A stretch of 64,000 nucleotides of DNA, taken from assembly GCA_026075535.2 (NCBI GenBank), contig AP026548.1:5704001-5768000 (forward strand), given 5' to 3'. The translations under genes were made by a program, and so were the position numbers. Shown piece by piece: positions 49,083-59,600 of the stretch. Positions within the stretch are counted from its first letter, which is position 1. Every line of letters starts with the position of its first letter. The stretch comes from Tricholoma matsutake (taxonomy: Eukaryota > Basidiomycota > Agaricomycetes > Agaricales > Tricholomataceae). The notes beneath the pieces were generated by a model that worked only from the letters and a program-made list of their open reading frames with translations, was not told the DNA's origin and did not search any database.

Positions 49083-52000
49083 CTAAGTTTGAATCTCGAA
49101 AGTAATTCTGAGAGAGTCTCTAAATTTCCTGAATAGGATGGCGCCAAGGTTCTTTGTGAACATGTCAGCCGGATTATCACTTCCAGGAATGAAAACGACT
49201 GTGACTTTGTCATTTTCTATGCATTTGCGGGTGTAGTGGTAGCGAATGTCTATATGTTTGGTCCTTCTTTCCTGAACTGGATTTGATCCAATAAAGATGG
49301 ATCCTTGATTATCAGCGCAGATTGGTACGCGCTTCAGTGTATATCCAAGTTCCTGGAATAAGGACTCTATCCACACTATCTGCCGACAAGTGTCGGAGAG
49401 AGCCATGTATTCGGCTTCTGTGGATGACAGTGCTACAGTTTTTTGTAAACGGGACTGCCAGCACACAATGCCACTCGCCAGAGTAGCAAAGTAACCTGTT
49501 GTAGATCGGCGCTTGACTGTGTCAGCTGCCCAATCAGAATCTGTGAAGGCCTGTAGCCCCTCGGATTTCTCTCCATCATAGACTATACTGTACTTCTGGG
49601 TTCCCACCAGATAGCGCATTATGTACATTGCTTTGTCTAGATGTTCTTGGATAGGATTAGCCGAGAATTGCGACATCTTGATTACTGCGTAAGCAATATC
49701 AGGTCGCGTTCCGAGCATCAGATACAATAAAGATCCGATCCCAGACTGATATTTTGATCTAAGCGCCGCATTTGGCGTCGCTGTGTTCTCCGACGGTTTG
49801 TAGCCAGTCGGGAGCGGAGTGGGGGCAATCTTGGCATTTGTCATCTCGAACCTCTCAAGCACTTTGGCGAGATATTCTGTTTGATCGAGTTTGACTTTTG
49901 CAGCGGTCTGGGTGATGCGCATGCCTAAGAATTCCGTGACTTTTTCAGTACTACGGCACTCCCAATGCTTTAGACAAGTGTTCTTCTTTTCATCCACAAG
50001 TTTCTTGTTCTTGCCCATGAACAAGCCATCATCAACATAGACTAGCGCAATAACGATGCTGCCTGTCTTAGGATCCTTGTGTATGAAGATGCCGGCATCA
50101 GAGCTGGTGCGCACGAACCCAATGGTGCGCATAAATGCCTCTAGCTCTCTCCACCATGCTAGTGAAGCCTGTTTAAGGCCATACAATGCTCGGTGTAAGC
50201 GCATTACTTTGCGCTCTTTACCCTTGAGTTTGAAACCCTCGGGTTGATCCATATAGATCTCCTCATCAAGTTTGCCGTATAAAAATGCGGTTTTTACATC
50301 TAGACCGGTCATATACATGCCTTCTAGAGACGCAAGGGCAAACATGAGACGTACGGTCTCGTAGCGGACTACTGGTGAGAAAATCTCATCAAAGTCAATG
50401 CCTTCGACTTGTGAAAAGCCTTTGGCCACGAGTCTGGCTCGTTTTCTTCTGTCCGATTTCACGGAGAAAACCCATCTATTTTTGATCGTTTTTTGATCAT
50501 GTGGAAGATCGACAATGTCATAGACTTGTCGCTTGCGAAGAGCCTCTAACTCTTCACGACAAGCCTGTTTCCACTCAAGTTGCTGCTGCCGGGGTAGGCG
50601 CGCAATATCGTGAAATTGGTTTGGAACTAGGCTTTTTCCGCTTGATGGTGTGACTGCTTTTGACAACAGCCAGCGGATAAGCTCATCTCCACCTTCCTTG
50701 GTTATCTTTTTAATATAACCTGCTTCGTCCAGTTTCCCCATTGGGTAATCATGTTCTTGATTATTGGAATCGGGCACACTCTCATGAGGTGCCGAACTCG
50801 GTCCAGTAACCGGTTCTTGCTGTTGAGGTCGTGGTCGTGTTCGGTTATGATCCGAATCTTGACCCACAGACTTCTTCCAATATCGATCACGTGCAATGTC
50901 TCTCTCTATGTCAGAGGGGAGTCGCTGTTCTCCATAGGTATTGCCAGGACGGTTTGGGATTTTCCTCTGCCTGCCTGATCGACGGGGCAATTGCTGCCAT
51001 TCCTGTTGATCTTCACGTCTTGGACGAAAGTCCTCAGTGCTAACTGGAGGCGGCGGAGGAGGAGCGTTAGTCGCATCGTCATGCGCCTTTTGCTCGCTTG
51101 GTAAATCATCATCATCATCTTCTGATGATGGAGGAAGGGGCAGATTTTGTGGCGGTATAGGGTCATCGCCATCCGTTCCAGATGAGTGGTCGTCATCTTC
51201 TGGTTCTGGTGGAAAATCACCAAGGTCTGTCTTGGCAGGAGTTTTAGCTCCGGGACAGCATGGGAACATCGTTTCATCAAATAGTGCCGTAGCACCAATG
51301 AATATTGCACCGTTTCGTCGCATGAAATGATATGCTTTAATGCCATCTTCTACTCCAATGTACGTCATTAGCTCCGATCGAGGAGACAATGTTGTTGGAC
51401 GTTTTTCCTTTGGTAGATAGACATAAGCACCGCAACCGAAGACCTTCAGATTGTTTAGATCTGGGCGGACCTTTGTCAGGTCCTCAAAAGGTGTCAGCCA
51501 TTTCAGGCGCCTTATTGGGGTTCGGTTGTATAAATGTGTTGCGTGTTCTATGCAAAATTCCCACCATGATTGTGGTAGACAAGCGGTGAATCGTAGGGTT
51601 TGCGACTTTTCCATTATTGTCCTTATAGCGCGCTCTGCGCGCCCGTTCTGTTGATGAACGTGGGGTGCAGACATCTCTATTTTGATGCCTAAATCCTTGA
51701 GCTGTTTTTGTAGCTCACGATCCTTGAACTCCCCCCCTGGATCGACACGCCAGCGCTTGATTGTAGCGCCATATTGGGTCTTAGCCATCGCTTGAAATTG
51801 TCTAATCGCTGCAGCAGCGTCAGATTTCTTTCTAAGGCATTGGACCCAAATATGTGACGTTTTGTCATCCAGAAATACAATGAAGTATTTATGTTTGTGG
51901 TACGATAGTACCGGGAGTTCCTTTAGGTCGGAATGTATTAATTCAAAGGATTTGTCAGCTCGTGAGTCTGACTCGGGAAAAGATTTTGAGGTCATTTTCC

Positions 52001-52874
52001 CTTCTGCACACCCTGGACATATAATTTTGTCTTTAGGAATAATTAAATTCCTTGGGAATTTTATGGTGCTTTTAGGCATTTTCCCTAGTGCCTCTTTGGA
52101 TGGGTGTCCAAGTCGCCTATGCCAAGTCAAGTAGTCAGCGACATAAATGGTCGCGACATTAACCTTTTTGGTGCTCAATATATGAGTCTGAGCCCAATAG
52201 ATCGTGTCATTCCTCCTTAGAGGGACACAATGCATGATTGGGTTTCCATGCTCGATGAATGAAATGTATGCGGAGGAACCACGCACATCACTTCCGTCTT
52301 GTAAAAAGACCCCCATTGACATCAATCGAGTATTAATGTCGGGTATGTAGTAGACGGGGTATAGTCGCGTTTCACGCGTCTCTGACTTCCCATTACATAC
52401 TACCTGGTGCCTAATGAAGACTGCTCCTTCTCCTACTATATGAGTAGTACTAGTGGCCGTTTGGACCAAGGTAGAGTCCTTTCTCGGTAAAGGCTCGTAA
52501 GAAGCGAAATCTTTCATTTCACCAGTGAAGTGTTTTGATGCGCCTGAATCCATGATCCAGTCGGCACCTTTCTTACAATCTCCCTTTGCACACATAGCAC
52601 ATATATTAAGATCTACATAATTCCATGATACATTTAATAGCGGTAAAATTTCACATGAAAAGTTCGCTGTATTCATAGGAATTTTAATCTTAGTGCTTGT
52701 GGCAGGGAAAAGGACTGACCTGTCATCATACGCCCCTGTGTCAAGGGGTTCATCGACGGCTTTCCACACTTCCTCGTCAGTTACTGGAGGTTTGGATCCG
52801 AGGGAGACGGTATCGTCTTCTACCTCCTTGATCGTTGCCTCGGTTTCTGGCTCTATCCTCCTTCTCTTACCTTC
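49083..52874 (-). CDS. Copia C pol polyprotein (PR-IN-RT-RH), 1263 codons after UGA
   Basis: Open from the codon after the gag UGA to the stop at 49083, in the same frame as gag. Domains: basic EGKRRRIEPE start; protease WIMDSGASKHFTG; integrase zinc binding WHRRLGHPSKE and CPGCAEGKM; core D, D, E in IHSDLKELP, WRVDPGGEF and QNGRAERAIRT; acidic linker; RT with LVAKGFSQVEGIDFDEIF, GLDVKTAFLYG, LYGLKQASLAWW and YVDDGLFMG; RNase H with AFTDSDWA, SSTEAEYMALSD, CADNQGS and TKHIDIRYHYTR. No missing catalytic residue. Needs UGA readthrough, reinitiation or another route to be made as Gag-Pol. The first ATG in frame lies well inside, so a separate start is not obvious. Confidence 0.93.
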   Translation of the reverse strand, partial: EGKRRRIEPETEATIKEVEDDTVSLGSKPPVTDEEVWKAVDEPLDTGAYDDRSVLFPATSTKIKIPMNTANFSCEILPLLNVSWNYVDLNICAMCAKGDCKKGADWIMDSGASKHFTGEMKDFASYEPLPRKDSTLVQTATSTTHIVGEGAVFIRHQVVCNGKSETRETRLYPVYYIPDINTRLMSMGVFLQDGSDVRGSSAYISFIEHGNPIMHCVPLRRNDTIYWAQTHILSTKKVNVATIYVADYLTWHRRLGHPSKEALGKMPKSTIKFPRNLIIPKDKIICPGCAEGKMTSKSFPESDSRADKSFELIHSDLKELPVLSYHKHKYFIVFLDDKTSHIWVQCLRKKSDAAAAIRQFQAMAKTQYGATIKRWRVDPGGEFKDRELQKQLKDLGIKIEMSAPHVHQQNGRAERAIRTIMEKSQTLRFTACLPQSWWEFCIEHATHLYNRTPIRRLKWLTPFEDLTKVRPDLNNLKVFGCGAYVYLPKEKRPTTLSPRSELMTYIGVEDGIKAYHFMRRNGAIFIGATALFDETMFPCCPGAKTPAKTDLGDFPPEPEDDDHSSGTDGDDPIPPQNLPLPPSSEDDDDDLPSEQKAHDDATNAPPPPPPVSTEDFRPRREDQQEWQQLPRRSGRQRKIPNRPGNTYGEQRLPSDIERDIARDRYWKKSVGQDSDHNRTRPRPQQQEPVTGPSSAPHESVPDSNNQEHDYPMGKLDEAGYIKKITKEGGDELIRWLLSKAVTPSSGKSLVPNQFHDIARLPRQQQLEWKQACREELEALRKRQVYDIVDLPHDQKTIKNRWVFSVKSDRRKRARLVAKGFSQVEGIDFDEIFSPVVRYETVRLMFALASLEGMYMTGLDVKTAFLYGKLDEEIYMDQPEGFKLKGKERKVMRLHRALYGLKQASLAWWRELEAFMRTIGFVRTSSDAGIFIHKDPKTGSIVIALVYVDDGLFMGKNKKLVDEKKNTCLKHWECRSTEKVTEFLGMRITQTAAKVKLDQTEYLAKVLERFEMTNAKIAPTPLPTGYKPSENTATPNAALRSKYQSGIGSLLYLMLGTRPDIAYAVIKMSQFSANPIQEHLDKAMYIMRYLVGTQKYSIVYDGEKSEGLQAFTDSDWAADTVKRRSTTGYFATLASGIVCWQSRLQKTVALSSTEAEYMALSDTCRQIVWIESLFQELGYTLKRVPICADNQGSIFIGSNPVQERRTKHIDIRYHYTRKCIENDKVTVVFIPGSDNPADMFTKNLGAILFRKFRDSLRITFEIQT

Positions 52875-53933
52875 TCACACCGTAAGGTGCTCTTCCAGTG
52901 GTCGCAGGTTTTTCGCGCTGCACAGAAGTTGCATGCGCTCGAGGGTGTCTCGAGCTTGCTGGTATTCGGTGTAAACCGAGCGAGAAGAGGAGGCCGTGCC
53001 CGTGTATGCCTGTGCAGGCGGTCGGCAGCGAGGATCCCTTGTGGGAGTGTGTTCGCATCGCTCGATGCGCTGTATGAGCGGCATCGGCGGTATGATGGTG
53101 CCATTACCATTTATGGTGGTAAAGGCATTGGAGGCGAGGTGGGTATGTTTCTCCTTTGGCTTCTCCTCCTTAGTCTTTCTGTCCCCACGTCGTCCACGTA
53201 TTCGGGACGAGTCTCTGTTGCTATTTTGCCCTTCTTTGGGCTGCCATTTGGGGTTTCCCCCCTTGCGCTTAACAGCAGAAAGTTTGTTGGCCTGAGGCTG
53301 GCCAGCGGGCTTTCCAACTGCTGTGCGCCTTGAGGCTTCAGCAACAATGGAGTCCTTGACATGTTTAAATGTCAAGGCGCTAGTGGCGGTCGTGTTAAGG
53401 ACCGTTGCAGACAATGAGTCGTACTCGCGCGGCATCACAGCAAGTAGAATCATCGCCTGTACTAGCTCGGGGATGGCGACATTAGCAGCCATGAGGCGCT
53501 CAAATTTGTCTGCCATTCTTGCAATCTCCGGTACGGGGTTCGCAGCCGGGATTTTGATTGTTATTGCGGACCTAAAGTCCGAAAAGACTTGGGAGGGGCC
53601 GTCCACACCATAATCGGTGCGGATGAGAGCCCACACCTCCTCAGCAGTGTCCTTTGTGTTGGCACACTGCCGAATGGAGGGGGCCAGGCGGAGCACTAGG
53701 CTACCAATAGCCTGGTCATTTTTGTTGCTCCAGGTCTGGAGCTTGGCATTAGCGTCCGCTACCAAGGTAGCGTTCGTCGCCATTAAAGGAGGCGCCGGGG
53801 GCGGTTTTTGCTCCGCCCCGCTAGTTATTTGCCAGAGGCCCTGAGACCTGAGCCACGCCTTCATTGAGTCGGCCCATAGAATGTAATTTGATCTGTCGAA
53901 AGTTTGAACGAGTTTTTCAAGAGTTGAAGACAT
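52875..53933 (-). CDS. Copia C gag, 352 aa, ending in UGA in frame with pol
   Basis: From ATG 53933 (MSSTLEKLVQTFDRSNYILW) with the copia gag block WADSMKAWLRSQGLWQITSG, AEEVWALIRTDYGVDGPSQV and LVQAMILLAVMPREYDSL, then a basic region (KRKGGNPKWQPKEGQ) and a helical end (QARDTLERMQLL). No CCHC knuckle in this frame. Stop UGA at 52875-52877 in the context ACG GTG TGA GAA GGT. Capsid protein; forms virus-like particles in the family. Confidence 0.93.
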   Translation of the reverse strand: MSSTLEKLVQTFDRSNYILWADSMKAWLRSQGLWQITSGAEQKPPPAPPLMATNATLVADANAKLQTWSNKNDQAIGSLVLRLAPSIRQCANTKDTAEEVWALIRTDYGVDGPSQVFSDFRSAITIKIPAANPVPEIARMADKFERLMAANVAIPELVQAMILLAVMPREYDSLSATVLNTTATSALTFKHVKDSIVAEASRRTAVGKPAGQPQANKLSAVKRKGGNPKWQPKEGQNSNRDSSRIRGRRGDRKTKEEKPKEKHTHLASNAFTTINGNGTIIPPMPLIQRIERCEHTPTRDPRCRPPAQAYTGTASSSRSVYTEYQQARDTLERMQLLCSAKNLRPLEEHLTV

Positions 53934-54182
53934 GATTCTGTGGTGGCAGCTGTTAAAAGCACTCAATCAGTCTTTTTACTCAATAAAACACGTTTAACGT
54001 TCTTAGGAGAAAACACTCCTTCAGAGTGGTTAACCCTAGTCAACCTAGGTTTTATATGCAGCTCGCAGGGAGCGCAATGCAGCTCACGAAGAGCGCAAGG
54101 TTATAAATTGGAGACGATGAAGTCAACGTCGTTCGCAGCTGATTAAAGCGCGTTCGCGACGTGCCCAGCAGCGCCCATAACC

Positions 54183-54445
54183 TGTTGGAGCAGACTATAT
54201 ATGCTGCACAGGGGAAGAGACAACACGTTCCTTACAACCTACCTGGGGTTTAGTTAAACTTACAGCTAGGGTTAGCAGAGGTAAGAACACTGTATTCCTA
54301 CTACGGTACAGGTTCTCCTTATATACATAATATTAAGGATGTCACATGACTCAGGAATGTGTTTACCGCATGTATGCGCAGTAACATGTGTATGCTGCAT
54401 GTATCGCCTCATGTATACAGCATGCATCAGGGATTAATTTCAACA
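54183..54445 (-). repeat. 5' LTR of copia C
   Basis: 263 bp, matches 48779-49050 apart from a 9-bp indel and a few substitutions. Start of the - strand element; PBS adjacent at 54172-54182. Confidence 0.95.
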
Positions 54446-54450
54446 TTGCC

Positions 54451-54990
54451 ATTTGATTACAACGTTGCCCATTCACACCCAAGCCCTATGCTGCCACTGC
54501 AAGCTGCTGCTCACAGGGTGGCAACAGGCATGTTTCTGGACCACAACAATGACCACAGCTGATGCCTAGCACCCACTCTACACTGCTGCTGCAAGCCTCT
54601 GCTTGCAGGGCAGCAATGGGTCCCATTTCTGGACTACAACAATGCAACAATGGCAACTGACCATGTCAGTGTGGACTGACAACACAAACAGGGGGGATGA
54701 CACACAGCAACACAATGAGGGACGAATGGGAGGACAGTGGGTGACAATGTGATTGGGGGAATGACAGACAACAATGCAAATGAACGACAGACAACAATGC
54801 AGATGGATCATGGGGGAACAATGGATGATGCAAATGGGGGAACAACGGATGATGCAAACACAGGAATGACAGACGACATGAAGGGGGAACAAATTGAGGG
54901 GGATGACTTATGAGCAGCGGTGCCCACCCTCGCTACCAATGCGAGATGGTGGGACCTTTTTTTTTTTTGTTATTCTCATTTGCTCTTGCC
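54451..54990. other. hAT3 internal segment with hairpin repeats
   Basis: Resumes hAT3 after copia C. Two copies of a unit about 92 bp long, each with a hairpin (54497-54516, 54589-54608), then AT/purine microrepeats (ACAATGCAAATG, GATGATGCAAA; 54760-54880) and a poly-T run. Homologous to 30040-30680 of hAT1. Confidence 0.8.
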
Positions 54991-56392
54991 ATTAACAGAC
55001 TTGGGGGTGAGGGCCAATTCTGGCAGGTATGAGTCCTTATATTTTATGATCTATAATCAAATAATGCTAAATACCTGACAATATTTGGTAATAAAAAACC
55101 CAATAGTATGCAAAGAAATAAAAAATAAAAAATCAGCTCAAGAAGCTGATCAGAATGATATATAAAACATAAAATACAGGATATAAACTTTATATTTAGC
55201 CCTAATAAATAATACCAAATAGTGGAAACCATTATGTTAATGATGCATCAATGATATTCTGTTCTATTACAAGTTAAACATTAAGGAAGATATAGCTTAT
55301 TTTCATTAATAACAAATAATAACAAATATATAATAATATCTCTTGATTCTGTTTGAGCAATGTGGATTTTTATTGAACCATTTTCCACCAAGGTCACCTA
55401 GTAATGATTGGCATAGCATTAGTATTTTAGATATAGTTTCCATTCCTATGATACCTCCACTACTCTGTTCTCCACCAGTCTCTGAGCTAACTCTGCTCTT
55501 TAGTATTTAACCTATTTACTTCTGTTTGTATTCTTTGGTTCATAAAGCAACCAAGTTTACCCATCTCAATCTCTAGTTTCCTCTCCTGTCTCAGACTTCT
55601 TCTCGAACTCTGATATTCTTACATTAACCTTTGTCTTGAAATTAGACACTGACAAGGTGAAGGGCACAATTTCTTATAAGTTGAAGCCAAGTCCTCTCTG
55701 ATACACCATCCAATATGAGTCTGACAGATTTCCACCCTCAAGTTCAGCACTTAACAATGATGGTCTAATAGTATACAACATTGTTTATATAAGAACTGAC
55801 TGAAATTATAAATTGAAACCATACAAACAAGGCCAAATAATTCCAAATGAGATTTCAATAATGGGCCAACAATATATCTTTTTATTTCAAGTTAAATAAA
55901 ACAAATGGGACAAGAATTGAGTGAGATACAGCATTTTTGATGATTTAATAACAAATATAAACAACCTTTGTTAGCACATGTAAATCAGATAATGTACAAA
56001 CAGTATATATTTTATTTGCAGGTCAAATCAGTTGGATTAAAGAAGAACTAACTGAGATACCACAAACAATGCCAAACAATACCAAATATGATCTCAATGA
56101 ATGGGCCAATAATGTATCTTCTTATTCCAAGTTAAATAAAACAAATTGGCCAAGAATTGACCAAGATACAGCATTTTGATGATTTAACAATTAAAGATAA
56201 ACAACCTTTGTCAGTGTAAAGTGCCCAAGCGACACCCTTCTACAAGTTAAATAAACTCAATTGAGTTAAAACCAGCTCTGACATCATCCTTTTGATTTTT
56301 TGATATATGAACAAATAATGCCAAATATTTGTAAGTATCTTTTAATAATAGACCAACAGTATACTTTTTATCTTGCAAGTTAAATCATCCAA

Positions 56393-56602
56393 TGTTGGGA
56401 TAGGCAATCCAAGCCCGTGGTCTGAGGCCGGATGCCAGATATTATTAATAGAGCGGCTGTTTTGATGCGTGTTTTATTTATAGCACAGTTACATACAGCC
56501 GTAGTATAGGAGAAAGAATATACAGTTCCTTGTCTTGTTATCCCCACTTGTCTCTAAGAGAATTATCTCTTCTCTGTTCATTTCCCAGCCTTATTTCCAA
56601 AA
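56393..56602 (+). repeat. 5' LTR of copia D
   Basis: 210 bp, TGTTGGGATAGG ... TTTCCAAAA. Contains TTTATTTATAGCAC as possible TATA region. Confidence 0.92.
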
Positions 56603-56645
56603 GGTTATGGGCCCTGGCAGATTTTTCTAGGCAACAATTACTACT

Positions 56646-59600
56646 ATGACAAATACTCCTGATGTCGAGGAGCAAGGGGAACAACAACAAGAGGAAGAAT
56701 ATTATATGCCTCCTAAACATGCAAAAAGGGTCTATCACAGCAATACCAATGCGCCCACTGAAGAACTCAATGAAGATGAAGATTTACCATCTATCAAACT
56801 AATTCGTACCAAAGAATATTCAAATGTAAACAGAATCGCTGATCGCGATCACTTGACGGACAAAAACTGGCACAAATGGAAAGAGAGAATGAAGAGGGTA
56901 TTTTTCAATTGCGATATTACTGGGTATGTTAGAGGGGATGTTGAACACCCTAACAAGAGTATCGACCCCAAAGGCGCACGCAACTGGTACAAGAACAATT
57001 CTTGGGCGCAACAAATTATTATTCATAACATCACCTCCTCGCAAATGAACCATGTCGGGTCCAAGATCTCTGCAAAAGAAATGTACTCTGCACTCTTGGT
57101 AACTCACAAAAATAAGGCACATCAAACTGTTAATCATATTCAATGCCTTATAGGAGACCAAATTACTCGATGCTGATGGCCTCCTAAAACATCTGGATGT
57201 TCTCAAATCATATTGCAACCACATCAACAGATTTCCTAACGAGGAATTTCATGTCTTGGACATGCACTTTAAAGCGATCATATCTGTGTCCATACCTTCA
57301 TCGTGGCATACCTATGTTGAACCTTATAATGGGAATGCCAATGATCCAAATGATCCTGACTCTAAACGGCACTTAACTTCTGACACATTTATTGGACTGT
57401 TACGGGAGGAATACAAAATATGGTTGACCAGATCTAATAATGGGAATAATAGAAATGGTACTATGGGGAGCATAAATCTGGTGAAAACCCAGAACACTAA
57501 CAGTGCTAGTAAATCCCTAGAAGATCAAATTTCTGATCGAAAATCCTCCTTATGGCCTTATTGCGATCATTGTAAATGTGCTGGACACTGGAAACCAAAT
57601 GCTGTAAATTTGAAGGGAACAAATGTAAGAACTGTGGAAAGATCAGACATCAAGCAGAGAATTGCTGGAGTAAGAAGAAGGTTAAGGACAAGGCAAAGAA
57701 GAAAAAGAAGGCTGCAGAAGAAACAAATGCAGCAGAAGAATATATTACGTTCCAAGCAAATGAAGAGCAGTACAACTTCGATACCTATGATGCTTGTAAT
57801 GCTGATGCGAATGATGAGCGATTGATCTATTATGATTGGTTAGCAGACATGGCAACAACATCTCATGTTATGCATCAAAGAGAAGCATTTACCAATTACA
57901 CACCTATGAGGAATATTTCCATAACAGGTGTAGGCAGTAAAGAAGCATTAATTTCAGGGTGCGGAACTGTTGAATTAAAATCAACATGCAACAGCACTGA
58001 CTATATTCTGCATTTGCAGAACATTCTTCATGTGCCTGGAACACAAAGTAATTTAATTTCATTGGGGCAATGGGATGCAGCTGGTGGATGCTACAATGGT
58101 GGGAATGGTATAATCACACTCATCACAAAAGATGGTATGCTGGTAGCACAAGGAACAAAAATATGCAAACATCTATATTGCATGAAGATGGTTATTAGAC
58201 CTCCCACACAATGCAATATAATCCAACCTCATCAAACATTCATCGGAAATTATATGCTACCTACATGGGATACATGGCATCGACGCTTTGGACATGTTGG
58301 ATATACCGGGCTTCAAAAATTATTTGACAGAAAAATGGTTGACGGATTTATTGTGGACAAGGACTTCCCTAAGCCTGATTGCATTGCATGCACAGAGGCG
58401 AAACAACACGTCAAACTGTTCCCAAAATCATCAATCAGAAATACTGAACCTGGTGAATTAACACATATTGACTTATGGGGAAAGTATGCAATCCGATTGA
58501 TCAATGGCAATCAATACTACTTGTTATTTGTGGATGATGCCAAGAGATTTGCAACCGTCGAATGCGTCAAGCAGAAATCTGATGCAACACAAGCCATAAT
58601 AAATTATTTGGCACATTTGAAGACTCAAGGGAGGAATTCAAAGGGTATTCAAATTGACAATGGGAAAGAATTCATAAACAAGAAGTTGGAAAGTTGGTGC
58701 AAGGAACGTGGTATGGAAATTCGTTACACTGCACCGTATTCACCTTCACAGAATGGTATTGCCAAATGGATGAACCGTACACTGGTTGAACTCTCTCGAG
58801 CAATGATAATCGCCAATGACCTTGCTGAATTTCTCTGGGAATAAGCAGTCCTGCACGCTGCTTATCTCTGTAATCAATCATTCACCAAACATTTGCTGAA
58901 ATCTACACCATATGAAGGCTGGTATAATAAAAGACCAAACGTCTCTCATTTATGTGAATTTGGTGCACCTGTATGGATTTTATTACAGGGACAAAAAGTG
59001 GATTGAAAAATGCAGGCAAAATCCAAACAGTGTGTTTACATCGGTTTTGAAGATGGCGTTGGGGCCATAAAATATTATAATGCTGAAATGCGCAACGTCC
59101 TCACCTCAAGAAATTTCAAGCAGATGACACTTCCAGAATCGACTCCAATCCCCGAGGGCATCAACATCACACCCAATAGTCAACACGAGGGGGAGTCTGT
59201 GGGGGATGCGCTGCCTATGGGTGTAACAGGCTCGGATGATATAACTCTGACTCTTGATCCTGGCAGCAAAAAGTGTAAAAGAAATTTATTGGAGGAGGAT
59301 ATAGACATAAATGCTCCACAGAAGACTCGTGGAATTTGTATCAATTATAAAAACCTTCAAGATCTTTATTCAGTAGAAGAAAAAGAAGACAACTTTCTTA
59401 CAATGGAAGAAGTTTATGCAATAATTGCTGGAGACGAGATGATGAGCCTCAAGGATGCCAAGAATTCCCCCGATTGGCCAGAATGGGAAAATGCCATACA
59501 AGCCAAACTCAACTTACTAAAAGAGAAGGGGACTTGGGAATTTGTTGAAAAACTGCCTGATGCAATCCCAATTGCTAATAAATGGGTATTCATCAAGAAG

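Larger units (their letters stand above)
48779..54445 (-). mobile_element. Ty1/copia element C, near-intact, 5667 bp
   Basis: Perfect duplication TTGCC (48774-48778, 54446-54450) within hAT3. LTRs 48779-49050 (272 bp) and 54183-54445 (263 bp) differ by a 9-bp duplication (GCGCAGTAA) and about four substitutions, so it is young. On the - strand: PBS GGTTATGGGCGC inside 54182, gag 53933-52875, then after one UGA the uninterrupted pol to 49083, purine tract GAGGGGGGA before the 3' LTR. All catalytic motifs are present. It is the youngest-looking copia in the window. Confidence 0.96.

Noticed and set aside
52853..53110. Overlapping frame in the copia C gag 3' end with a CNFC...H...C pattern resembling a zinc knuckle
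   Set aside because: Spacing does not fit CX2CX4HX4C, the copy A version has lost two of the residues and has a stop, and the gag frame itself continues with a conserved helical end.
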